A DNA stretch of 64,000 nt from Leishmania martiniquensis (lineage: Eukaryota; Euglenozoa; Kinetoplastea; Trypanosomatida; Trypanosomatidae), in the NCBI RefSeq assembly GCF_017916325.1, contig NC_090150.1:329436-393435 (forward strand), read 5' to 3'. Positions 9,661 through 22,900 of the stretch are shown here, one piece after another. How positions within the stretch are numbered: the first letter of the stretch is position 1; each line of letters opens with the position of its first letter. Under the pieces are notes generated by a model. That model ran no database searches, had not been told where the DNA came from, and saw only the letters and a list, made by a program, of their open reading frames with translations. A program made the translations under genes and the position numbers.

Positions 9661-12600
9661 ATGAGCTTCGAGGACGGAAATCCGCTCTTCTCAAGAGGAA
9701 CACCGCTCGCATCCGACTCGCTCAGCACCCAACCCCCTCTCAACCGCCCGGCATGCACATCCGAACCGCGGCAGGCTGCACGGCCGCGCAGTCTTCTCGG
9801 CCTGGACGACGATCTCTTCAATTACATCTGCTCCTACGTGCCGGTCAGCGATCTTCTTCGCAGCTTGGCCGCCGCCTGCTGGGAAGTGCGGCGCCGCGTG
9901 TCGGCAAGCCACACGCTGTGGCAGCAGCTGTGGATGCGCTATTTACTTTTCTTCTGCAACTCCCTCATTCCAGCGGCCGCGCCGGCCGCCTCCTCGGCGT
10001 TGTCGTCCGCACCGTCGACCCCCGAGCTGTGGGCAGCGGCTTTCTCGGACATGATGGGCATGCTCCACACCACAACTTCCTCGCCACACAACCGTGACAG
10101 CGTCTGGCACCTCTATTATTTTCACCACTCCGCAGAAGAGAAGCCGCACGTGGTTCATCTCGAAAAGCTGCACCTTGTGCGCGAAGTTATCACGGACCCG
10201 GCGGCGGCAGCGGCCCCTACCTTGCAGCGCGCCCCCAGCGAGCTCAGAACGGCGGAGACCCGTGCACAGCTGCTGAGCTTTGCGCAGGCATGCGGCACAC
10301 AGACGGTGACCGATAATCTGACGCACCTGACAGCCCCGCCCTCCCCCTCCTCCTCCTCCTCCTCACCTCTCAATGACCCGCGTGAAAGAGTGCCATGGAG
10401 CGGAGCCATAGCTCAGCGCAGCTCGCGGCGAGTGCGCAAGCAGCAGCAGCAACAGGCAGATCGGCTGCAGCGTGTGTTGCACTTCCTTCTCTCGACAACC
10501 GGCCACCGGCCGCGCTTTCATGACCGGCTCTGGGGAGCCACAAAGGAAGCGGAGAGAGAGTTCATCCGGAAGACGCAGACAGAGGCAGGGTCCACGGCAG
10601 CGAAGCAATCTAAACGGCGAAACCCGCAGAGTCCACCGCTGTCGCATAGAGTGGCCGTATCGCCCCCGCCACCAGCGCGACCCCGGCCCATGAGCTGGCT
10701 CGACGATCAAGAGACCTCTGTCAAGGTGCTTCTCTTTGACGACGACACCCGCTCCGTCGGCGACGCCGCAGCGGTGCAGGAGGCGCGCTCCAAGCTTCTG
10801 GCATCCATCGCGAAGAACTGGCGCACCGCCTACGCCTCGCACTTTTACCTAAGTACGACGGACGGCAATGACCCAGGAAACCCTCTGCCGCCCGCCCCTG
10901 CGTCTCCCTCTCTCGATCCTGCCACGGAAACAGGGGCAGCAGGCGAAAGATCAGCGCCGCCTGTGCCTGGCGTCGAGCGCAGCCGCCAGCACCGGCAGTC
11001 GCTCGGCAGAGGTCAAGCCACATGGGAGCAGGTGTACCGTCGCTTCCGGGACGGCAACAGTGCCTCCATCCGTAGCACTGCGCGCACGCAGCAGCGGGCG
11101 GCAGCGCGGAGAAGAGAGGTCGGCATCGACGAGGACAACGACGACGCGGTCGTCCCCTCCTCGAGCAATCCCCTCTTCGATCTGCACCTGCTCGGCTACG
11201 AAAAGCGCAAGCAGGTGTACGCCGCTATGCTGGCCAGCACAGTCGAGGTTCCTGACGGCATGGGCGCGTTCTTTGGCACGTGCGTCTCCGAGTCCTTCTT
11301 GCGGTGGTGGTGCTGGCGGAACCGAAGACGCGCAGAGGCGAGGCAGGCACCCGTGGCGTTGTCGACTGGCGCCGTCGGCGATGATGATCGCAGAGGACTG
11401 CCAATGCGGCGGCGCCACATTGCGCTTGCCCCTTTTACTGCCACCCCCGATGACGCGTGGCTGCCACGGTCTCTGTGGGTGGTGCAGGTGGCTTCCAGAG
11501 GCCCACAGGACGACATAGGAGGCAACGAGGTGGAGGGTGAATCCGTCGCCTACAGCTCCTCCTACTCGGACGTGACCACAACGACAAGTAATGCCAGCAG
11601 CAACATGCCTGCCTCATCCTCCATCAGCTTTTCAGAGGAGAGAGAGGAAGAGAGCCATTTTGGCGCTGCAGAGGGCACAGGTGTGCTCGAGGCAGTCCAT
11701 GCCGTGACCGCGAATGGGGCACCACAGTTCACAGCGTCGCAGACGCCGTCACAGCAGGCGCCGCCACCGCTGCTGCTGCACGACCCGCCGGTGGCATTGC
11801 TCTTCCCCCTTCCCCACATGCTCACGTACTGGTTCATGATGCATCACGTCTCCTTCTACAGCCACCAAGTATACAGGCGCATGTGGGGCGATCAGGAGCT
11901 CACCATTGCCGTATGGAGCCGTATCATCAGCCCGACGGGGCACAGCGTTGAGTGTCGCCTCTTCTACTCGCTGCGATGCGCGACTTTTCCGCGCATGTTC
12001 ATGAAGATGATGTTTACCCCTGGGATGCTGCCACTGCTGACGCTGCAGGACAAGATGGCGGAGCGCTCGCCGTACTGCTCCTCGTCCTCATCCTCATCTC
12101 ACTCGCATTCGTCTCCGGCTAACTCCAACGCCAACGATGGTGGCGGGGCCACATCCAGGTCGTCATCCGCGTCAACGGATCACCAGCCAGTAGACAGTCG
12201 GCAAATCTACGATCTCTTCTGGACCGGCTTTGGGCGTGTGGAGGTGGACTCTGGCCCCACCATCTCTCGACCGAATATGGTGCGTCTACGCGTCGCACTC
12301 GGGCTACCGGCCGACTTCCCAATGGGGCTTCTTTGGAATGTAGTGATGTTTGCGTCCGGCATTGGCCCGCTCGTTCTCAAAGACCACCGGCACTCCATGC
12401 ACTTCAACTACGACAAGACGTTCACCGACGTCGTCGCAGACGAGTTCGGCGATCTCGCCTGTTTTGGCTACGGTGCCCGGTGGCCCAGCAAGAGGGACAA
12501 CGCCACTGCGATGGTGAACCCGCTCGACACGGATGTGGCGCTGCGGGAGCGGCACACCGCCGCAGCGGTGTCACCCGCAGTGGGGCAAAGGCCTCTCATG

Positions 12601-12810
12601 CGAGCCACCGACGACAGCGATCAAGGCACCTTCGAAGGACGCGAGGCAGCAAGCAGCGCGCTTGATGGTGCCCATTATGGCACCCCCACCACGTCTGCGT
12701 CTCTCACGGACGTGGCGAACTGGTCGTGGAACCTGGACTCGGAATTTAGCAGCGTCGAGGGCTACTGGTCACAGCCTGGCAGTGACGTCTTCTCCCCCGG
12801 CAGTCCCTAA
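9661..12810 (+). CDS. F-box-like protein, conserved hypothetical
   Basis: Predicted protein of 1049 aa. Residues about 45-92 (GLDDDLFNYICSYVPVSDLL, then AAACWEVRRRVSASHTLWQQ) look like an F-box: Leu/Phe pattern, Pro-Val-x-Asp-Leu-Leu turn and Trp near the end. F-box proteins dock to Skp1 in SCF ubiquitin ligases. The middle (about 200-600) is low-complexity Ser/Pro/Ala/Gln. The C-terminal part (about 710-950) is well-ordered: an aromatic-rich block beginning LPHMLTYWFMMHHVSFYSHQ, then a globular stretch including LLWNVVMFASGIGPLVLKDH and DEFGDLACFGYGARW. I do not recognise that C-terminal domain. The start at 9661 follows the pyrimidine tract and AG at 9654-9655. A role in substrate-selective ubiquitination is inference from the F-box only. 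Confidence 0.65.
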   Translation: MSFEDGNPLFSRGTPLASDSLSTQPPLNRPACTSEPRQAARPRSLLGLDDDLFNYICSYVPVSDLLRSLAAACWEVRRRVSASHTLWQQLWMRYLLFFCNSLIPAAAPAASSALSSAPSTPELWAAAFSDMMGMLHTTTSSPHNRDSVWHLYYFHHSAEEKPHVVHLEKLHLVREVITDPAAAAAPTLQRAPSELRTAETRAQLLSFAQACGTQTVTDNLTHLTAPPSPSSSSSSPLNDPRERVPWSGAIAQRSSRRVRKQQQQQADRLQRVLHFLLSTTGHRPRFHDRLWGATKEAEREFIRKTQTEAGSTAAKQSKRRNPQSPPLSHRVAVSPPPPARPRPMSWLDDQETSVKVLLFDDDTRSVGDAAAVQEARSKLLASIAKNWRTAYASHFYLSTTDGNDPGNPLPPAPASPSLDPATETGAAGERSAPPVPGVERSRQHRQSLGRGQATWEQVYRRFRDGNSASIRSTARTQQRAAARRREVGIDEDNDDAVVPSSSNPLFDLHLLGYEKRKQVYAAMLASTVEVPDGMGAFFGTCVSESFLRWWCWRNRRRAEARQAPVALSTGAVGDDDRRGLPMRRRHIALAPFTATPDDAWLPRSLWVVQVASRGPQDDIGGNEVEGESVAYSSSYSDVTTTTSNASSNMPASSSISFSEEREEESHFGAAEGTGVLEAVHAVTANGAPQFTASQTPSQQAPPPLLLHDPPVALLFPLPHMLTYWFMMHHVSFYSHQVYRRMWGDQELTIAVWSRIISPTGHSVECRLFYSLRCATFPRMFMKMMFTPGMLPLLTLQDKMAERSPYCSSSSSSSHSHSSPANSNANDGGGATSRSSSASTDHQPVDSRQIYDLFWTGFGRVEVDSGPTISRPNMVRLRVALGLPADFPMGLLWNVVMFASGIGPLVLKDHRHSMHFNYDKTFTDVVADEFGDLACFGYGARWPSKRDNATAMVNPLDTDVALRERHTAAAVSPAVGQRPLMRATDDSDQGTFEGREAASSALDGAHYGTPTTSASLTDVANWSWNLDSEFSSVEGYWSQPGSDVFSPGSP

Positions 12811-13176
12811 CCCGACTGTGTTGAAAGGCGCAGGCACAGAAAAAGACACGTGTGCACGTGCGGAAGTCCTCTTGAAAGTTCCCTCGAAGCGATGTCCCGC
12901 ACCCCTTGACTGAGTTGCGCCGCATGAGTCACTGCGCCGCCTCAAGGTCACGGAAGAAGTTTAGGAGCGTGGAAGAGCGAAGCGGGGCGCGGAGGGGAGG
13001 TTTCGAGTGAAAGAAGGAGGAGAGGCCGCTCACTATTCGCGCTGCAATGCATTGTCACCCACCAACCCTTCCTCGCCCACCCACCCCCACCCCCACCATG
13101 CCGCACAACGATTTACTGCAAGGGCCACATCGGCTCTATTAGCCAATGGTAGCGGATTATGAATGACGCGTGCGCG

Positions 13177-13179
<3 letters not shown>

Positions 13180-13220
<41 letters not shown>
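13180..13220. repeat. (TA)n dinucleotide tract
   Basis: About 41 bp of uninterrupted alternating T and A in the spacer between the F-box-like gene and the giant gene. It is a microsatellite likely to vary between strains; no function can be read from it. Confidence 0.9.
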
Positions 13221-13222
<2 letters not shown>

Positions 13223-13904
13223 TACCTACACCTTCATGGCAAGCGATGTGCGAAGTGCACTTGATGAAGAGTACACGCGTGCTTCTCCGCCCACCGCGTG
13301 TATTGCGCTCTACACATAGCGCTAAAGACGTACAGCCAATGATGGGAAGAGGTTCGCCGAAGCCGCAGGCGCGCGCGTTCTTCAGGGGCCGCTGAATTCT
13401 GTATGACGTATACGCGAGGGCAGTGGAGGGGATTTTCTTTCTTTTTTCTCTTTTTTTCAGATTCAGCGGCACCAACGCGAAAGCGTCGCTGGACGCTTCC
13501 ATGTGCGCGCATCTCAGTGCACTCGCATTCGTTTTTTTCCGCTGCTCCCTCTCGCCCCTCAGCCCTCACACGCACACACCGCACGACAACCACACACCAA
13601 AACGTAACACACGCATCCCCTCCATCTTTTATCCCCCTCCCTCCATCTCTCCTCCCTCATCTCCTCGAACCCTTTCCTTCTGCGTATGCTTGCACGCTTC
13701 GTTTTTGGTGCATCAACTCCAAAGTGCGCGAGTAGTGCGCACCTACAAGACGCTGTCACCACACACACACATATATATACACACATAAGCGAAGGCGTCG
13801 CCCCTTCCGCCGTATTGCAGCCTGCACAAAGTCGCGCGCATGTGCGTATGTGTGTCTCACGCATGCCCGCGACACCCCTCCCCCCTCCTATCGCCTCTCT
13901 CCGC

Positions 13905-13906
13905 AG
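13905..13906 (+). promoter_or_regulatory. Probable spliced-leader acceptor AG of the giant gene
   Basis: A C/T-rich tract (about 13870-13904) ends in CCGCAG, with the AG at 13905-13906. The in-frame ATG at 13850 lies upstream of this acceptor and would be removed, so the ATG at 13922, 15 nt downstream, is the better start. Confidence 0.6.
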
Positions 13907-13921
13907 GTCTGTATAGCCTCT

Positions 13922-16900
13922 ATGTTGCCCATCCGAGCAGCTCTCGCCACGCCATTGACTGCGCCGTCGTTGCGCACGCCCGTCCGCAGATACCGTGGTG
14001 TGCACCGAGTCGCCCAACGTGCGATCAGTAGCACCCGGGTTGTGGATCATGTACGTATGCATGGCTCCGCTTCCGATGTGGCTAAAGTGCGGTGTACCCG
14101 CACCATGCAAGACCTGCACACCGCGCTTCTCGCCCTTGCCGATGCTGCAGCAGCGCCGCTCTCACCGCACCAAGGATCCTCGTCGCAAGAGGCAGGATCG
14201 GCGGCTTGGTCGTCATCGTCATCGACGGCGGCAGCAGCAGCAGACGCGCATACCGAAAAGCCGATGCCCGACCCGGCACCGGATTGCGGCAACAGCACTC
14301 GGTGTTCCACGCCACCCCCCTCGACGGAAGGCTTTTCGGTCGTCTCGTCCGCCGCGTCTCCAGCGCTGTGCAACGAGCGTCATCTCCTCCACCGCCTCCT
14401 CCTGCACCGTCGCGAAGGGCAGCGACGTGAACGCCACGCTGCCGCGCTGAACAAAGTCGGCGGCCCCCGCTTTCCTCCCCTCCCGTCCACACCGGAGACG
14501 GTGTCGGCGTCAACACCGGCCGCGTCCCGCGCAGCTGCGGCCGCGCCTTCTGCCTTCACGGGGGACTCGTGGTACCGCGCCTTCCAGCTGTTTAGCGAGG
14601 CAGTCCAGGAGCACCATGTGTCGCCAATGGCGCAACACTTCAATCTGCTCCTGTGTATTGCCCAGCAGCACGCACTGTGGGGTCGGATGGATGACGTAGA
14701 GGAATTTTGGGCGCGTCTGCTGTCTACTGTGCAACGACTGAGACGAGAAAAGATGCGCGAGAAGCGAAAGACCGAGCGAGCGATGTGGAGAAGCGGGGAG
14801 AGCGCTGGACGGCATAGGACGTCGCTGCCGCCATCGCCACAGGCACAAACAGCATCGATGAAACTGTCCTCCTCCATTGTCGCCCCAGCCCCTGCCACGG
14901 CAGCAACTGCTCTCACGCAGCAGATGGACGAGCTGGGTGAGATGGAGCAAGCCCTTATGCCCAACGCGCAGACGTATGAGCTGCTGATCAGTGGCGCACT
15001 GGCGCGAGGCGCCTGGTGTCGGGCTCTGGAATACTGTGGAACGCGCGCTTGCAGTGGTGTTGCGACAGTGACCGACGCCTCGGTGCGCCAGGTACTGCAG
15101 GTGTACATTCTGGCAGGGGCACCCGGCGCCGTCACGCACGCCGGTGCGTCCCCCCTTGCGGCGTCTGCATCAGCTTCCGCATCACATCGACTGAGGACGG
15201 ATGAACGAGGACAGGCCCTCCGCGCGGCAGCGCAACTACAGCACCGCCGCAACTACGCCGCCAAGGGCGAGTCTGCAGAAGAGCCGCACTGGTCAGCTGC
15301 GCTGGACTTCTTCCGAAGACATTTACACCGAGTCTCCAGCATGCATACAGTGTGGTGCATGGCAACGATGCTAAGGCGGGCCAAACAGCCGGCGGAGCTG
15401 ATGTATGTCATCAGAGAGGATTGTCAGCGCCTGGTGCAGGCGTCGATGCAAGCCCTTGCCGCTCACGCCTTGACGTCCGTTGAGAGAGCAGCGCTTTTGC
15501 GGATGCTCAAGATGCTGAGTGACGCGGCTTGCGAACTTGGTGATTGGAGCACAGCGCTGCAACTCCTGCGTGAGGTCGTGGAACTGCGCCTTCAGCTGCT
15601 CTTTGCGCACAGCGCATCACTGAGGCAGCTCTGGGGCGCGCCGCACCCGTCCAGAGAGGCGAGCATGTCGCTGGCCGCGGGCGCGGCCCCAGGCCTGCCG
15701 CTGCCTCACCCCACCGCTCGGCACCTAGCATCACCGGACCAGAGCGCGTCTGGGATCGATGACGATGATGTCGTCCTCGGTGAAGCGCAGCTCTCCCAGC
15801 ATATTCTCAGTAGCGCCCTTCACACTCTACGGCGTGTGCGCCGCTACGCGCAGGTGATCGACGTGTACCGGAGTACCTCACACCTGCATACAGCACCCGT
15901 TCATCTGGCGGCGGGCGCGGCACGCGAGAGTGACAGTGACATCATGGTGTGGCGAAGCATGTGGACGCCTAGCGCTGTGGGCTACGTGGCGCAGGCAGCG
16001 CTGGCAGTCGGAGATTTGGATTTGCTTCTTGAGCTGTGCGGACTGACTGCACACGGAACACCGATGGGAAAAATCGACGCAACTGCGAGCCTGAGCATCC
16101 CTGCCGAGGTCTATGATGCCACCCTGCGTCTTATTCAGTATAACATCGTCCGGGAGCTCTGTGAGGCGGAGAGGGCGGTCGTGGAGCAAAGCACTGCCGC
16201 AGCAGCAGCAGCAAAGAGATGCGGCGGGCCGCAATGGGATGCCCTCTCGCAGCGCGTGTACAAGGCGTACCGCCAACGCGCCCTTCACGCACTCGCAGAG
16301 GAGGCCTCGCCGTTCCGCGCGTACCTCGAGCGCGTGTGCCATGTGTCCTCGAGCGGGGGCAACGATCACGCTGGCGTCGGAAGCAGCGCAACAGCCGAGC
16401 CTGCTGTCGCGCTGCCGGATACGCCAGTGCTCTCCTCCTCGCACAAGCCCCTCGTACAGCTTCTGGCGCAATCCCTCCAGGGCAGCGTCGATGCGCCGCC
16501 CGCCACCGCGGCCCTGCATCATCAGGCGCTGGAATACCTGCAACGCCTACGGCACCCCGACACACTGGCCTTTGCATTGGTCATGGACATCTTGCGTAGC
16601 CAAGCGCTGCAGTACCGCTCCTCTGACGCCGAAGCACAGTCGCTGCTTGCAGCAGTTCATCAGGTATTGGAGACCATTCTGGCAGAGCAGCGTATCGATC
16701 CCATCCCGCTGGTGTCAACGTCTATGAATCTCTCAGCTACACGCGGGGCCAACAGCGGCGGCGGCGGCAGCAGCAGCAGCAAGCGATCACAGCAGCCATC
16801 ACGCTACTATTGCTGCCAGCCAGGCTCGACCTCCCTCGCCACGCCGAGCCCCAGTGCGGCAGAGGTTGGCTTGAAATTCACGCCAGCGCAGCGCATGTCT

Positions 16901-19900
16901 CTCTCCACGCTTACCGCTGCTGCCGTTCACATTAGCTTTGATGTTCTGGCGCGTGTGCAGCCACTGACGCTTCTGACATACATTCCAGCCTGTGTGGAAT
17001 TGGCGTGGCTGCCAAGTGCCTCAGCGCCGGCAGAGCTGCAGCTTGCGCAGCAGGCCGTTGTGCAGTGGGCGGACGAGGAGTTCAAGAGAGGTTTCTTCCT
17101 CTTCGCCGAGCCTCACTTCGCCACCACGACGCATACGGAGGATGCTGCGGCTGGCCCTCTCCGTTGTAAAGGCACTGCTTCTCCGCGCCATGACGCGATG
17201 AACGCCAACCCGGTGGGGATTGAAGTAAGCGGGAGAAGCGCCGTCGCACACTTTGCGCGTCTGTACACGCATCTCTCCTCTCAGAGGGTCCGGATGCCGG
17301 GTGCGACGCTGCCGCTCGGCGTGGGATCGTCCACCGTGGCGGCGGCAAGTGTTGGCGGTGTGCTGGACGCCGCCGCTCAGCTTCTGATGCAGCTCCAGAT
17401 GAGCAAATCAGGTCATTCGCCTATGGCAGCCATGTCTGCCTTCAAAGCAGCCCTGCAGTGCGCGTGGGCGGCGAGGACATCCCCTGCTCATGGCCCGCCA
17501 CCTCTCAAGACGTCGGCACTGCATAATGCGGAGATGGAGGTCATCCTAGTCACTTCCCTCAACGCAGTCATGCAGCAAGTGGGTGCGTCCACGGTGGGCC
17601 GCTGGACCATGTGGGGCGACTGCGCTGACATGCTCATGGCCTACATTGATTCACCGCTCTCCCCAGCGAGGCAACGCGGGAGACAACTCGAGCGTACATC
17701 CGCGGCAGAGATGCAGCCGGCACCGCTGCCGCAGTCTCGCCCCGGCGCCCGGAGGCGAGCAGAGGCGACACACGAGACCATGCGAGTCCTCCACACATTC
17801 GTTCGCCTGTGCGATAAGGCTGAGGTGGGGTTTGTGGAGCGCGTGACGATAGACTGGCTGCTGCTCGGCGCCAAGAGTGCACGTGACGGAGCCCGAAACA
17901 GCAGCGCCGGGAGCGGCGAATGGGCTTGCCGTGACGATGAGGTAAAGGGCGCCACACGGCTTAGTGAGGCTGCGACGCCGGTGGAATACCTGCGGTGCGT
18001 ATGTGAAAAGGCTTCCGAGCAGCTGCGACGTCCTCCATCGGCGCCGCACGAGCCCTTTTCCCCGCCCGAGTTGGAGTCGATGCAGATGGTGTTGAGTGCC
18101 TTGACGTGGGCGTGTCGACGGCGGGTAAAGCCCCTCGTGCGCCAATTGTATCGGACTCTGGCTCCATGGCTTGACACACTCCTTCGTGTTGCCGCCCCGT
18201 CGTCGCCTTCTTCGCTAACAGATCGTGCGGAGTCTGTCGGCGACGGTGCTTCGGTAGAGAGGGAGACGCTCCATCAGCAGCTGAGCCGCCTGCGAGAGGC
18301 GGCGCTTGCTGCGATCATGGCGGCAGCGCAGTGCCTCTCAAGCGGGACTCGTGTGGAGGTGCTGCAAGATTGGGAGATGCAGCTCCGTGCGCTGCGGCAG
18401 CTGACGAGTGCGGGAAGTGTTTTAGCCGAACTATCCGACTTCGATGGTCGTCGGAAGGCGGCAACTCTCATTGACAGCATTGCTGCAGTCGCGGTTAAGC
18501 TGCAGCGAACCTGGTGCTACCTCTTGGTCGAGCTAGCCCTCGACACTCACCGAGCGCTTGGTGCGGCGCACCAGCGGAGAAGCGCATCATCATCGTCGCC
18601 GTCTCTGCAGCTGCCGGCAGTCGTCCTCAAGCGCAGGAAAGATGTGGAAGATGCTGCGGAGTCGTTTGCGGCGTGGTGCATGGCGGAACTGCTTCCACGG
18701 CTGGTCATCTCCTGCTTGCGCGCCTGTGTGGAGCACGAGACGCGTAGCGGTACCACACCCACGACGACTCCGCCACCTCGCGTCCCGTCCTCGTGGCCAC
18801 GCGACCTCGTCACGGCAGCACTGCACAAGGTGATGGAAGCCGTTTGGAATGTGGACTTCGCTGCCTTTGTATGGCACGAGGACTTGCGCGCGCGTGAAGG
18901 TGTCGATGACGACGGCGCGCGCGCGCAAGTGCTGGCACGACTGCGCACCCGCGGCTATCACGCCCTCAGCATGGAACTCTGCTGGCCCCATCCGGACGGC
19001 GCGTCACAGCACCTGGCGCGTCACCTGCACATTTGGATCCTGCTCACTGCTCACAGCGCCCCCACACGGACGGCGGTGATAGAACTTTGTCGAGACCTGA
19101 CTAGCCTCGACGCGTGTCACGGAATGCAGCGTGCCCTGACGAATCGGGTGACTGAATCGAGCACATGCGTGGGTGATTGCTCCACTACCTCTGCCTCGCC
19201 GCCGGTGATGCCGTTCTTGCTTTTTTTTGTACACGAGGTGGATACACTCACTGAAGCGTACGTCGCTGAAGCTCTCTCTTCTGCCAGGTGTACCAGCTCT
19301 GCTGCGTCTGCTGATCCCATCGTCAAGGACTCCTCATCGCATGCAGTGGAACTAGCGCGGATGGCAGACGTCCGCACCGCCATGGAGCACCTGACGAAGC
19401 CCTTTGGGCACTACACACCATCGGTGCTGCGCGTCGTGCAACAGGCGGCGCAGTGGGTATTGTACCTCATTCTCTGCGAAGGTGCGGAAGACGGGGAGGG
19501 CCTTGGAGGGGTCACGGAGGCGGCTCGCAAGCACGCGGCTCCACCGGTGCCGACGGTAGCCCAGACACCGCGAGCCGCCGACCTCATAGTCACGGGGCGT
19601 GCTGGCCTTTCTTTTGGGCTACTGCTGCGCCGGTGCCTGGCATGGGCGGGGCAGACGCACGCCTACCAAGCCCTCTTGCGTGTGGTCGAGGAAGCGGCGC
19701 ATGAGGCGCTGCGGGAGCCAGAGGCGGTCGTCTGTGTGTTCCGCTACATGGAGCGGCTAGGCCGTGCCGCAGAGGCCGTGGATGTGGCGACGAGAAAAAG
19801 CGAGGCCACTATTCACAGCAACAGCCGTCTCTGCAGCAGTCGCCGCACAGTGGAAACGTTTCTGAACTTTTACATGAGTTCCAACCTGCTGCGCCGTGCT

Positions 19901-22900
19901 GCGCCAGTGAATGAGCAGGTATGTCTCGCTGCTCTGCTCGCATGCGCCGCGAACACGCGCAGAGGCGACACTGTCGTGTCGCCACCCTCTGCCGCCCTGC
20001 TCACATTGCTCACCGCCTTTCCCCACGTCGTCTCAGACCACCTTGTCACCGAGTGGCAGCAAGGTCGCCTCTCCCCGCATCAGTCCCATGTGCTGACGGA
20101 GTGGACGCTGCGGCTTGTGTGGGAAGGGGTGCCCATTTCGCCGATAGAAGGGAGCACCGTCTCCCTGACGCGCTACGGAGCCGTTACTGTGGCAGCCGCT
20201 GGTGGCGACGCCAGCGTCACCGTTTCCGCACCAATCCCGCTACGAAGGGCTTCCATGCAGTGGCTGATCGCGACATGTGGCACCATCGCGCCGACGACGC
20301 TACGGGGCGAGGGGAATGACGGGTCGGAGTTACCTGGTCGTGACGGGCGTCATCGCTCACCACAGCCACCTGCTGCTGTCGAGCGCATCGCCACCCTCGT
20401 GGCAGCTCTGGACAGGTCGGGCGAGCGCTTTGCCTCACGTGTGGATGTGGTGCCCCTCTCACCCGTCGCAGAAACGGCATCACCACACGACACCCACACA
20501 AGTGCGTTACCGAGAGAGAGACCGGCGAGCGAGCCGATGCCGGGCCATCCGTCCGCCTGCTCTCCCTCCTCTGTCTCTGATATCGTCCGCAACGTCCTCC
20601 ACCATCTTTCCACCCGACACGCCGTTCAGCAGCTGTTGCATCGCTACCGAAGCCCCAGCGATACAGTGTGTCCACCGGTTCGGGTAGCGGATATGGAAGC
20701 GGATGTCCTCGTGCAAGCGCTACCAGCTGATGCGCGCAGTAGCGCTAAAGCAACCTTGCGAGGGGGGGCTCACCCTGTCTCCTACGAACGGGAGTCGGCA
20801 CGTGGAGCTTCGATGCGGGTGGCAAGAAGCCACGCTATCCTGTCGTCGCAGGCAAACCCAGCAGCCAGTGACGAAGGGGGAGCGCATCTGGAAAGCTGGC
20901 TGGACGCGTCCATCGCGAGCCTGACAGCTCTGCCAGCGGGCCTCGCACCGCCCCCGACGCCTCTTCCAGCGCTACTGCAGCACCCAGCGCAGACCGAAGC
21001 TCCCACATGGAGCGCGCTTTACACACAGCTACTATCCGTGGCCAAGAACGTGCGCCCATGTTCTGGGGAAAGGCCTCGCGGTGCAGCACGTGCCTCAGAC
21101 AGTAAGCATAGTCGCGACAACCTCGACGCCTACGTCCGGCGTCGCTCGACCATGCTGCGCCCTGTGCTGCTGCGTTTGATGGCCAATCTGTCTGGCGCTT
21201 CCAGCGCAGACGATGACGTCACGTCGTGTGTGTGCTCACTGCTACTTGTGTCCTATGTTCTCGTCCCACTATACTCACTGCAGCCGCGGCTGTCTGTAGT
21301 GGAGGTGTTGGCAACGGTGCGTCGAGAGTTATGGGGGCTTGTCCTCACCTCTAGCGGTGCGAGCGAAGGTGTCAAGTGTGCTCTGCACGCATCAGGACAC
21401 AATCCTCGCACCTCTTACATCGTCATGGCTCAGTACTGTGTGCGGCCGTTGATGCTCGATGCGCTTGCACAGCTCCGTCTCTCCACTTCTGCCAGCAGTG
21501 AGGCCGGGGTAGCGGCATTCGAGGCAGTCGCATCTTTGCTTCTTCTTTTGCACCACATGAGCGCAGAGGTTGCGCGCATCCGATTGTATTCCGCCTCCTT
21601 GGCAGATAAGGCGGCGGCGTCCGCATCTCAGACCAGCATGGCTCCCGCAGCGAATGCCGTACACGCCCTGCGGCAGACCGCACGGGAGCTGCTCCATCTC
21701 GCCGGTCAAGAGCTTTTTGACCTCCACATCAGCTGTAGCTGGAGCGCATCGTCTTCGCCGCGGCCACTGCAGACGCTGTACAGACGGCTTGCGCGTGCCT
21801 GGATGCAAGCAGGGATCTTGCTCGGCGACGCGCGCTCGCTCTTGTGGGGTGGCCAGCGTCTCGCCTCCTGGGCTCTGCGAAGGCAGCAGGAGGCGTCAGC
21901 GTCGGCGCTGACCTCGGAGAGGAACGGCACTGTTTCAGCCATTACCGCACAGTCCAGCGACGCGGCGGCAATCGGCGCCGCTTCAGAGTGGCTGCGCGTG
22001 CTACCTGTGGCCGTGTTAGTGGCAGCGGTCTGCAGCTCCGCCCGCTGCAGTAGCACAGGGATTAACGAGGCGCTGTACTCGCTTGCTGCGGCGCTGCCCC
22101 TTCTTCACGGCGCCAGCGTCTCTGCGATCGGCAGCCATGACAACAGCGATGCAGTGGCGGCAGACCAGTATGTCAACTTGTGCCGCCACTGGCAGCAACT
22201 GCTGCAGGAGTACGCGGCCGAGGCGGCCAGTGGGCATCGTGATGGCCGGCCGCAGCGCTGGCTTTCATGTCATGGCCCGCTCGCCCTCATCCTCCACGGA
22301 GGTGTCCCCTCCGATGTGGCCCCGGCACTTGTCGAAGTGGTGCGACGGCAGGTCGAGGAGTGCCTCTCAGGCCCAGCGAACTCATATCCGTCGCCGACGC
22401 TGCAGCGGCTCACACCCGAGTTTGCCGCCCCCTACGCCATGGCCTCAGCGCTCCAATGCAGTGGCAGCGGCGGCGGTGGCGGCCGCATCGGCCATGCCAC
22501 CATCGACGCCGCTGCCCTTCGCGCAGCGTTCCGTTGTGTGCGGGACGCCAGTGAAGGCGACATGCGAGCCGCTATGAGACTGGAGGCGGCAAAGCGCACT
22601 CCTGTCGGCGAGTCCGCCCTCCCACTGTGGGCGGTAAAGGCAGTCACAGTTCAGGCCGCATGGCATCTCATTCATCGCGCAGCGCTTCAGGAGCGTCAGC
22701 GGTGCGGCTCAGTGGGCGGTCCTGCCTCCCCGTCGGGGTCTTTGGTGCCGCTTGCGGCCTGGCGCGAGTACGTGCTGAATCTCCATCCGGTAGTGCCACA
22801 CACTGTACACTTTGTGCCGGCAGCCGTGACGGAGGTGCTCATGCTACGCAGCTGCACTACGTGGGCAGAAGGACTGGCTGTGCTCGAGCACTCGCTAGGG

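Larger units (their letters stand above)
12811..13921 (+). other. Intergenic spacer with 41-bp TA tract
   Basis: Contains (TA)n at 13180-13220, T-rich tract at about 13435-13460, long C/T-rich stretches at about 13540-13690, a short TA run near 13771, and the AG acceptor at 13905-13906. No gene seen. Confidence 0.6.

Noticed and set aside
13850..13921. Start of the giant gene at the ATG 13850
   Set aside because: It lies upstream of the best splice acceptor AG (13905-13906); the ATG at 13922 also begins a plausible mitochondrial leader.
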